A stretch of DNA of 5,246 nt from Thermoplasmata archaeon (lineage in GTDB: Archaea; Thermoplasmatota; Thermoplasmata; GCA-020350865): contig CP070726.1 of assembly GCA_020350865.1 (NCBI GenBank), positions 1,340,301-1,345,546 on the forward strand. Reading direction: 5' to 3'. The position numbers and the translations under genes were made by a program. Positions within the stretch are counted from its first letter, which is position 1. Every line of letters begins with the position of its first letter. The notes under the pieces were generated by a model. The model saw nothing but the letters and a program-made list of their open reading frames with translations. It ran no database searches and had not been told where the DNA came from. Below are positions 1 through 4,116 of this stretch, in pieces.

Positions 1-887
1 AGAATTTCAGTTGCAATTGATAATAATTGCTTTACTTTCTTTTCTTCCCCAAGTTGGATAACTGGGAGCTCCTCTTCGGGGAGCACCTCTGGTACTGTCT
101 CTTCATAGGTATCAACTGGTTCTTCTTCATCGATTTCCTCAAAATAGGTCTCCTCTGTTAAGGGTTCGAATGCAGTCACTTCTTCCTCTGCGAAAGTGGC
201 CTCCGCAGGTGGAGGGGGAGGAGCGTATTCTCTCTTTACATGAGCCACCTGGTTAATGGCATTCCTCACTGCCTTCATGGCCAATATCTGGCTGTCGAGA
301 TAATCCCTCGAATCGAAGGCATATTTGGCCGAGGAAAACAGATCTTCACTCTCTCCCACATTCAAATCATGGCTCCTGAGATAATCTATGATCTCGCCTG
401 CCCCCTGAATCAAATCCGCAGTCTGGTGGATTTTGCTGCTACTTTCAATGGAGTTGTTGATGGCTGATTCTGCCTCTTTTAAACAGCTAACAGACAAATC
501 GTAATTTCTACTGTCTCTGGCCTCCTTGGCCATGGAAAGCAGTTTTTGAGGGCGAGCCAAATCCAAGCCCAGTTCCCTGGCCTTTCTGATGTTCCGCTCA
601 ACTGTTTGTATATATCTATTTGCATAAGAGACCTTAATTGATATGGAATCCCTGGAGTTGAGCCTCTTCCTTGCGTCCTTTTTGGCCATATTGGCCAGAA
701 TCGTGGCCCGCTTGGGCTTCTTCAGTGTGTACGCCCTTTTTGCCTCCCCCAGGAGGTTTTTGGCATGGGTGGTGTCTATTCCTTCCTGGGTTGCGAATTC
801 GATGAACTTCTGGGCATCCTTTATATAATCCGGGAAGTCATTATTTATCGGGAGGTTGAGCTCTTTGTTTCCAAGCTTCAGTTTCAT
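1..887 (-). CDS. Helical-repeat protein with proline/acid-rich linker, C-terminus cut by window edge
   Basis: I do not recognise a named family. The frame is open from an ATG at 887-885 to the left edge, giving 295 codons and no stop. The first 215 or so residues are helix-rich and soluble, with no signal peptide or membrane segment. They contain three related units near residues 32-72, 103-142 and 169-210. Each runs a turn such as GID, GLD or DLN, then a helix with K/S-L-L/F-x-x-A-K, then a second Ala-rich helix; spacing is about 71 and 67 residues. This resembles TPR-like or helical-hairpin scaffolds. Residues 223-227 are five prolines, followed by a Glu-rich, probably disordered linker (about 229-275) with regularly placed Tyr/Phe. 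Near 280 a new Lys-rich helix begins (GEEKKVKQLL), so a further folded domain probably lies outside the window. The start is supported by GGGGAT seven bases upstream, close to the archaeal GGTGAT. A scaffold or adaptor role is only a guess. Confidence 0.85.
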   Translation of the reverse strand, partial: MKLKLGNKELNLPINNDFPDYIKDAQKFIEFATQEGIDTTHAKNLLGEAKRAYTLKKPKRATILANMAKKDARKRLNSRDSISIKVSYANRYIQTVERNIRKARELGLDLARPQKLLSMAKEARDSRNYDLSVSCLKEAESAINNSIESSSKIHQTADLIQGAGEIIDYLRSHDLNVGESEDLFSSAKYAFDSRDYLDSQILAMKAVRNAINQVAHVKREYAPPPPPAEATFAEEEVTAFEPLTEETYFEEIDEEEPVDTYEETVPEVLPEEELPVIQLGEEKKVKQLLSIATEI

Positions 888-924
888 TGCCAAATCCCCG
901 CAAGCGCCCAATGATTACTCACAG

Positions 925-933
925 ATAAATAAA
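925..933 (-). promoter_or_regulatory. Candidate TATA box for the helical-repeat gene
   Basis: On the minus strand the sequence reads TTTATTTAT, an archaeal TATA-like element. It lies about 40 bases upstream of the ATG at 887, so transcription would begin near 904 with a leader of about 16 bases. This suggests the gene has its own promoter despite lying downstream of, and in the same direction as, the zinc-ribbon membrane protein gene. The rest of the 133-base gap is AT-rich with no other evident feature. The call is by position and composition only. Confidence 0.4.
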
Positions 934-1020
934 GGTTATGGAATCATCAATATTTAATCCTTTGTTACCTTATTAATTATTACTTTCGCGGTATTTGAAA
1001 AGCAGGTTTGCCATTAACAT

Positions 1021-1605
1021 CTAAGGCGGTGGTGGTATGGCCTGGCTCTGATCGTGGCTGCAGTACGGACATATCGTCACTTCAGGGAGGATCTCTCTTT
1101 CGCAGTTTATACATTGTGTAACTGCCTTGGGCTGCAAGGGAGAGGGTTTGGTATAGGTTTGAGGCTTCGAAGTTATCGGTGCTGCTTGGGGGGAGGTATC
1201 ATACCCGCAATTCGGACACATGCTGATTCCGGTCGGTATCGATTTTCCGCATTGAGCGCAGTATTTGGTGGGTGTCGATGGAGGCGGGGCCGAAGGGGGT
1301 GGGGTTGAAGGTGGCGGTGCCACAGAGGGGTGTGGCGGCGGAGCCTGCGGTGTTGGTGGATAAGGTGGGGTTCCGTATCCATATGCGGGCTGGGGCGGGG
1401 CTTCGGTTTTCTTGAAACCCGTGACCGCCAGCACAATCCCGACAATCAAAACGACTATTCCGATGGCTATGCAGACCGGATCAACCTCCAATGGATCATA
1501 TTCCTCTGTCTCGGGATCATCCGGTGCAGTATAAGCGCCGATTCCAATAAAAAATAGGCCTAGAAGAATGAGAATTATTCCAAGGACTACCGAAGTTTTT
1601 TCCAT
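1021..1605 (-). CDS. Two-helix membrane protein with proline-rich linker and two C-terminal zinc ribbons
   Basis: A 194-residue protein of unknown function. Two hydrophobic helices (about 5-24 and 44-62) flank a short acidic loop rich in Asp, Glu and Pro (28-43). A long linker of Pro with Ala, Ser, Thr and Tyr follows (69-113). Two zinc ribbons come next: C116/C119 with C130/C133, and C165/C168 with C179/C182. Both have exactly ten residues between the CxxC pairs, and a second Pro/Thr/Gln-rich linker separates them. The protein ends in four prolines. If the hairpin inserts with both ends inside, the ribbons hang in the cytoplasm on a flexible tether, where they could bind protein or nucleic acid; that orientation is inferred. 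The ATG at 1605 is chosen because AAAAGGTG (1613-1620, minus strand) sits seven bases upstream. Such tail-linked zinc-ribbon membrane proteins are common and poorly characterised in archaea. The Shine-Dalgarno site lies in an inverted repeat listed separately. Confidence 0.9.
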   Translation of the reverse strand: MEKTSVVLGIILILLGLFFIGIGAYTAPDDPETEEYDPLEVDPVCIAIGIVVLIVGIVLAVTGFKKTEAPPQPAYGYGTPPYPPTPQAPPPHPSVAPPPSTPPPSAPPPSTPTKYCAQCGKSIPTGISMCPNCGYDTSPQAAPITSKPQTYTKPSPLQPKAVTQCINCEREILPEVTICPYCSHDQSQAIPPPP

Positions 1606-1606
1606 G

Positions 1607-1643
1607 TATAGGCACCTTTTTCCAACCCGTAGGTGTACCTATA
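1607..1643 (-). repeat. Imperfect inverted repeat over the RBS and leader of the zinc-ribbon membrane protein gene
   Basis: On the plus strand TATAGGCACCT (1607-1617) is followed after 13 bases by AGGTGTACCTATA (1631-1643). All eleven bases of the left arm pair with the right arm, leaving only a two-base bulge (TA, 1636-1637). In the minus-strand transcript the 3' arm contains the AGGTG of the Shine-Dalgarno site, two bases before the ATG. Within the right arm TAGGT-GT-ACCTA (1630-1641) is itself a short palindrome. The element could be an RNA hairpin hiding the ribosome binding site, or a dimeric operator at the transcription start. The nearby TATA box favours initiation inside the 5' arm, which would favour the operator reading. 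Confidence 0.6.
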
Positions 1644-1653
1644 TGGGATTTTG

Positions 1654-1667
1654 TTATTATATTTTTT
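1654..1667 (-). promoter_or_regulatory. Candidate TATA box for the zinc-ribbon membrane protein gene
   Basis: The minus strand reads AAAAAATATAATAA here. With the usual archaeal spacing of about 25 bases, transcription would start near 1634-1638, giving a leader of about 30 bases that includes the AAAAGGTG ribosome binding site. The start would fall inside the right arm of the inverted repeat at 1607-1643. The rest of the 211-base divergent gap, about 1668-1765, is AT-rich with a T-rich tract near 1711-1730. Nothing else recognisable was seen in it. Confidence 0.45.
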
Positions 1668-1770
1668 GGCAAAGCTTCGAAATTCTACAATTCCAAACAA
1701 TTGAATGTTGTCTTTTTTTCTTTATTTTTCCCCATAATATCAAACACAAAGCCACATATCGAAAGAAAAC

Positions 1771-1779
1771 CTATATAAA
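1771..1779 (+). promoter_or_regulatory. TATA box with purine-rich BRE-like element for the small zinc-finger gene
   Basis: The sequence CTATATAAA is a strong archaeal TATA box. It is preceded by the purine-rich stretch GAAAGAAAAC (1761-1770), which looks like a transcription factor B recognition element. The predicted start near 1800 leaves a leader of about 17 bases. That leader holds AGAGG (1805-1809), seven bases before the ATG at 1817. Confidence 0.6.
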
Positions 1780-1816
1780 CAAATAGCGCTTTCCCCTGGG
1801 CCAAAGAGGCAGAAAT

Positions 1817-2125
1817 ATGAAGCTCATCGATGTATGCAGGGGTTGCGGGGCGAGAAGGCTGGTGAATCACCTCAAACTGTGTAAGAGGTGCAACAAGCAG
1901 GCCTCAAAACTGCTATCGAAAAAGGACATCGAGGCAGCCAAAATGGAGAGAGAGGCCCTTCTTGCCGCCAAGGCCGAGCTGAAGGCAGCCGAGGAACTGG
2001 CCAAGGCAGAGGCCGAAGCAGCTGCAGCAGCCGAGCGAGAAGAAGCAGCAGAAAAGGAGGAGCCAAAGGAAGGGGAGAAGCCCAAGGAAGGGGAGAAGGA
2101 AGGCGAGAAAAAGGAGAAGAAATGA
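1817..2125 (+). CDS. Small four-cysteine zinc-finger protein with long charged Ala/Glu/Lys helix
   Basis: A 102-residue protein I cannot assign to a named family. Residues 1-26 hold C7/C10 and C22/C25 among many Arg/Lys residues and one His. This arrangement recalls the zinc site of ribosomal protein S14-type proteins (CxxCG ... LCxxC), and a link to nucleic acid or the ribosome is an inference from that likeness. Residues 27 to about 80 form a continuous Ala/Glu/Lys/Leu-rich stretch expected to be one long helix or coiled coil. The last 22 residues are low-complexity Lys/Glu/Gly with two PKEGEK repeats, probably disordered. There is no membrane segment. The start has a good Shine-Dalgarno (AGAGG, spacing 7) and a strong TATA box. 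The gene stands alone: divergent from the zinc-ribbon membrane protein, convergent with trmY. The tail is compositionally biased, so homology searches should use only the first 30 residues. Confidence 0.85.
   Translation: MKLIDVCRGCGARRLVNHLKLCKRCNKQASKLLSKKDIEAAKMEREALLAAKAELKAAEELAKAEAEAAAAAEREEAAEKEEPKEGEKPKEGEKEGEKKEKK
2063..2098 (+). repeat. Two tandem 18-bp repeats encoding PKEGEK
   Basis: CCAAAGGAAGGGGAGAAG (2063-2080) is followed directly by CCCAAGGAAGGGGAGAAG (2081-2098), 17 of 18 bases identical. A shortened third unit, GAAGGCGAGAAA, follows at 2099-2110. The repeats are in frame and encode PKEGEK-PKEGEK-EGEK. They look like slippage expansion of a disordered charged tail, so copy number may vary between strains. 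Confidence 0.85.
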
Positions 2126-2150
2126 GGCTCTCCAGACCCAAAATATCCCC

Positions 2151-2163
2151 TTTTTTTATTTTT
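2151..2163 (+). terminator. Oligo-T terminator of the small zinc-finger gene
   Basis: Seven T, one A and five T follow a run of four C about 25 bases after the stop codon of the zinc-finger gene. Archaeal RNA polymerase terminates at such T-runs without needing a stem-loop. The site lies in the 55-base gap between this gene and the convergent trmY. No comparable T-run is visible just past the trmY stop on the opposite strand. Confidence 0.6.
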
Positions 2164-2180
2164 ACAGAAAGGGTATTATT

Positions 2181-2777
2181 CTAACTAGTTCCAAATATAT
2201 TATCCAGTAACGAGTTTGCAATGGTTATACAGTGATCCGAGTGATAGCTTTTAGGGCCCAAAGATATGATATGTGCCTTACAATCTTGGATTACAGCCTC
2301 TTCCTCCGGGCTCAAATCCCTGTCATCACCGAGTACGAACGTGAAATCTGATGTTTCACTGGGGGGTTGAAAAGGTGCTCCGTTCTCCCTCAGGTAAACT
2401 ATATCGGATATCTTGTTTAGGTCTCGTATGACCTCCCCAAAACCCTTTTTGGATATATGTATACCAGGTGTTGACATGACCTCTTCTATACCAGGTTTCT
2501 TGAACAAGGCATTTCTCACAAGGGCTCCCGTGCTGCGCTCATCTGGATTTAAATATTTGAGCTCCCCGCCGACCATCCTTATCGTCTTGGGAGGATCGGG
2601 ATCACCTAAAAGAATCAGGTAAAGCTCCACATCCCTTCTTATATCATGCGAAAGAAAGAAGGCGGAATTCACACACCTCAATAGCACATCCAGTCTGCCT
2701 GTGGAGCCGCACAGGTCTTTGAGTTTGAAGTCCTTTGATGTGATGGCTCTGTGGCCAATGACAACGAACCTTCTCAT
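2181..2777 (-). CDS. trmY: tRNA (pseudouridine(54)-N1)-methyltransferase TrmY
   Basis: TrmY methylates N1 of pseudouridine 54 in the T-loop of archaeal tRNA using S-adenosylmethionine, giving m1-pseudouridine, which takes the place of the ribothymidine found in bacteria. The 198-residue product has the usual family length and its signatures in order. Residues 11-20 read AITSKDFKLK. Residues 23-50 carry GSTGRLD, then LLRCVNSAF and FLSHDIRRDV. Next come P-x-x-I-R-x-V-G-G-E-L with an NPDER motif (63-81), STPGIH (102-107), the SPOUT-type glycine loop FVLGDD (147-152), and SLGPKSYHSDHCITI near the C-terminus (172-186), which forms the trefoil knot that binds the cofactor. SPOUT enzymes work as dimers. 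The ATG at 2777 starts at the conserved beta strand (MRRFVVIGHR), and no earlier start is needed. The gene is transcribed divergently from the ribbon-helix-helix operon and shares a promoter region with it, although no functional link is known. All recognisable family motifs appear intact. Confidence 0.95.
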   Translation of the reverse strand: MRRFVVIGHRAITSKDFKLKDLCGSTGRLDVLLRCVNSAFFLSHDIRRDVELYLILLGDPDPPKTIRMVGGELKYLNPDERSTGALVRNALFKKPGIEEVMSTPGIHISKKGFGEVIRDLNKISDIVYLRENGAPFQPPSETSDFTFVLGDDRDLSPEEEAVIQDCKAHIISLGPKSYHSDHCITIANSLLDNIFGTS

Positions 2778-2804
2778 TCAATTGCCAGATACCTTCGAAA
2801 TACT

Positions 2805-2815
2805 AATTTATATTG
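2805..2815 (-). promoter_or_regulatory. Candidate TATA box for trmY
   Basis: The minus strand reads CAATATAAATT. Transcription would begin near 2784, leaving a leader of about seven bases, so the trmY mRNA may be almost leaderless. The phased repeats that begin at 2825 lie immediately upstream of this box, so a protein bound there could also affect trmY. Confidence 0.5.
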
Positions 2816-2824
2816 CAGAAAAGT

Positions 2825-2879
2825 ATAAGTATTAAGATGCATATATACTTATTGATACGCATTAATACGCATAAATACC
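2825..2879 (+). repeat. Six 10-bp phased direct repeats, probable operator between trmY and the RHH operon
   Basis: Successive 10-base units starting at 2825, 2835, 2845, 2855, 2865 and 2875 read ATAAGTATTA, AGATGCATAT, ATACTTATTG, ATACGCATTA, ATACGCATAA and ATACC. The fourth and fifth units are identical in nine of ten bases. Four units begin ATAC at exactly ten-base steps, and the second is the most degenerate. A period of one helical turn puts every site on one face of the DNA. They overlap the probable TATA box (2839-2848) and transcription start (about 2868) of the downstream operon, whose first gene encodes a ribbon-helix-helix protein. Autoregulation is inferred from this arrangement. 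Simple AT-rich sequence could account for the weaker outer units. Confidence 0.65.
2839..2848 (+). promoter_or_regulatory. Candidate TATA box for the RHH / zinc-ribbon operon
   Basis: GCATATATAC is the best TATA-like element upstream of the operon. It predicts transcription from about 2868 and a leader of about 25 bases carrying GAGGTG (2881-2886). It is embedded in the 10-bp repeats, so a protein filling them would block TBP and TFB. Confidence 0.5.
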
Positions 2880-2892
2880 TGAGGTGCGGCTC

Positions 2893-3108
2893 ATGCCAAA
2901 AGTGAGTATTACTCTGAGTGAAGAGATGTGGCAATGGTGGCAGGCCAATAAATGGATCAATCTTTCCCAGCTGGCCGAAAGAGAACTAAAAAGGTTGAGA
3001 ATTCTGGAGGAGCGAAGCTTGGGCAATTGTCCATCCTGCGGCAACGCGAAACTTAAATTCGTTGATGGTCTGCATTATAAATGCACGAAATGCGGATTTG
3101 TTTATTGA
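2893..3108 (+). CDS. Ribbon-helix-helix / zinc-ribbon fusion, putative transcription regulator
   Basis: A 71-residue protein with two parts. Residues 3-36 fit a ribbon-helix-helix (CopG/Arc-like) fold: a beta strand (KVSITLS), helix A (EEMWQWWQAN), a turn containing NLS, and helix B (QLAERELKRLR). Such proteins dimerise, and their paired strands read the major groove. Residues 43-71 form a zinc ribbon with C46/C49 and C64/C67, ending CGFVY. Helix A and its turn carry four tryptophans (13, 15, 16, 21), unusual for this fold. The ATG at 2893 is preferred over an in-frame GTG at 2884 because that GTG lies inside the Shine-Dalgarno GAGGTG (2881-2886), which has ideal spacing to the ATG. It is the first gene of a probable operon, 20 bases from the next gene, which ends in a near copy of the same zinc ribbon. 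Phased repeats just upstream suggest autoregulation. Family-level identity and target genes are unknown. Confidence 0.8.
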   Translation: MPKVSITLSEEMWQWWQANKWINLSQLAERELKRLRILEERSLGNCPSCGNAKLKFVDGLHYKCTKCGFVY

Positions 3109-3128
3109 AATGGGAGGGAATATTATTC

Positions 3129-3731
3129 ATGGAAGTATATGAAGATTCAAGGTTATCCACAGCAAATGAAGCTCCTCGATCAAGTAACGAAAAAACCATG
3201 GGTGCAGAAATTATTGATCCGAAGTGGGCTACATCGGCCTACACATTAGGCGGTGCTCTTCTCGTTTTGGCAGGCGTACTTAATATGATGGCAAGAATCG
3301 ATATAGTCATTAATTTTATTGTTTCATTTCTACTTGTGGCAGCAGGTTACGGGTTGCTCGGAAAGAAGGATTGGGGGCCCGGTATGGGCATTGTGTCCAC
3401 TGTAATTGCGGTCCCATTTACTCTTTTCGAATTGGCGTTGTTCTACTTTGTATTTCCAGTGTACATGGAAAATCTTTCAGGTTTGGAATTGGTGACTTTG
3501 GCATCCCTTTTCATAATCCCCATGGACATCATGTGTATTATCTCGTTCTATATATCCCATAAATTGAGATTTCGATTGAGATTGAGCCCTGAAAAACAGC
3601 AGATGTTAAGGGAAAGATGCGGCACTGCCAATGAACAATGTCTTGGCAATTGCCCGATATGCGGGTATGATGAACTGGAATATGTTGATGGTGTGGAATT
3701 CAGATGTGCAAAATGCGGATTCATATACTGA
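3129..3731 (+). CDS. Four-helix membrane protein with C-terminal zinc ribbon shared with the upstream gene
   Basis: A 200-residue membrane protein of unknown function. A polar N-terminal tail (1-30) precedes four hydrophobic helices at about 34-54, 59-78, 86-110 and 119-142. A basic stretch (KLRFRLRL, 145-152) then suggests that the C-terminus is cytoplasmic. Residues 172-200 are a zinc ribbon with C175/C178 and C193/C196, ending CGFIY. It matches the last 29 residues of the preceding gene at 17 positions, with most other changes conservative (F/Y, L/V, K/R, V/I). The two genes therefore share one cassette fused to different N-terminal domains. The ATG at 3129 is chosen because GGGAGG (3112-3117) precedes it and the cysteine-rich code of the upstream gene ends at 3108; the in-frame ATG at 3081 would overlap that gene and has no such site. 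A further in-frame ATG encodes residue 24. The gene is probably co-transcribed with its neighbours. A sensor or membrane-anchor role is speculation. Confidence 0.82.
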   Translation: MEVYEDSRLSTANEAPRSSNEKTMGAEIIDPKWATSAYTLGGALLVLAGVLNMMARIDIVINFIVSFLLVAAGYGLLGKKDWGPGMGIVSTVIAVPFTLFELALFYFVFPVYMENLSGLELVTLASLFIIPMDIMCIISFYISHKLRFRLRLSPEKQQMLRERCGTANEQCLGNCPICGYDELEYVDGVEFRCAKCGFIY

Positions 3732-3768
3732 TATAGATGGTGTTAAAGAAAAACATGGAGATGATAGA

Positions 3769-4083
3769 ATGTTGGTGACGACCACAGAAAACGTCCCCGG
3801 AAGAGAAGTAAAGGAGATCCTAGGTGTGGTGTTCGGAAGTTGTGTGCAGACAAAACACCTTGGAAAGGATATAGGTGCTGGGCTCAGAACAATGGTGGGT
3901 GGGGAGGCAAAAGGATACACCGAACTAGTGGAGGAAGCGAGAAGAACCGCAATGGAGAGAATGATTGTACAGGCAAAAAAACTCGGAGCAGATGCGATAA
4001 TAGGTATGAGGTACACAACCACCCAGACAATGGCAGGTGCAGCAGAACTTGTGGCTTTCGGTACAGCAGCAAAGACATACTGA
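3769..4083 (+). CDS. YbjQ / UPF0145 family protein (putative metal-binding domain)
   Basis: A 104-residue protein of the UPF0145 (YbjQ, DUF74) family, small soluble proteins of unsettled function often called putative heavy-metal-binding and known to form compact oligomers. The family pattern is clear: an N-terminal strand with TTTENVPG (4-11), the core LGVVFGSCV (18-26), IGAGLRTMVGGEAKGYTEL (35-53), a helix with EEARRTAMERM (55-65), the diagnostic A-x-x-L-G-A-D-A-I-I-G-M-R-Y (69-82), and a final strand VAFGTAAKT. Length is normal. The ATG at 3769 is chosen because it begins at the conserved first strand and has GGAG (3757-3760) eight bases upstream. An in-frame ATG at 3631 would overlap the upstream zinc-ribbon code and adds no family residues. 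The gene lies 37 bases after the four-helix membrane protein gene and is probably the last of that operon. No clear terminator is visible after it. The partnership with zinc-ribbon proteins fits a metal-related role but does not prove one. Confidence 0.92.
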   Translation: MLVTTTENVPGREVKEILGVVFGSCVQTKHLGKDIGAGLRTMVGGEAKGYTELVEEARRTAMERMIVQAKKLGADAIIGMRYTTTQTMAGAAELVAFGTAAKTY

Positions 4084-4086
4084 GTG

Positions 4087-4096
4087 AAAAACAAAA
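4087..4096 (-). terminator. T-rich terminator candidate for srp54
   Basis: On the minus strand TTTTGTTTTT lies about 20 bases beyond the srp54 stop codon, inside the short gap between srp54 and the convergent UPF0145 gene. It fits the archaeal oligo-T termination signal, although a G interrupts it. Confidence 0.4.
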
Positions 4097-4116
4097 TCAT
4101 ATATCGGTGGGCGTAG

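Noticed and set aside
240..828. Short plus-strand ORFs at 240-467 and 643-828
   Set aside because: They lie opposite the continuous 295-codon minus-strand frame, have no ribosome binding site and encode no recognisable protein.
1054..1557. ORFs on both strands inside the zinc-ribbon membrane protein gene
   Set aside because: They are shadows of the GC-rich proline-coding stretch. The cysteine spacing and the Shine-Dalgarno support only the 1021-1605 minus-strand frame.
1685..1870. Minus-strand 61-codon ORF across the divergent promoter region
   Set aside because: It overlaps the start of the well-supported zinc-finger gene and its TATA box and has no recognisable features.
2825..2879. The phased repeats as a CRISPR array or replication origin iterons
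   Set aside because: Units are only 10 bp with no spacers, there are no cas genes, and no Orc1/Cdc6 or replication gene lies nearby; a promoter operator fits better.
2884..2892. GTG at 2884 as the start of the ribbon-helix-helix gene
   Set aside because: This GTG is part of the GAGGTG Shine-Dalgarno itself; the ATG at 2893 has correct spacing and starts the expected beta strand.
3081..3128. N-terminal extension of the four-helix membrane protein from ATG 3081
   Set aside because: It would overlap the zinc-ribbon code of the preceding gene, and GGGAGG at 3112-3117 supports the ATG at 3129.
3631..3768. N-terminal extension of the UPF0145 gene from ATG 3631
   Set aside because: The extra 46 codons read the preceding zinc ribbon in another frame. 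The family begins at the ATG at 3769, which has its own GGAG.
3606..4100. Minus-strand 164-codon ORF opposite the UPF0145 gene
   Set aside because: The plus strand carries a clear UPF0145 protein; the antisense product has no family features.
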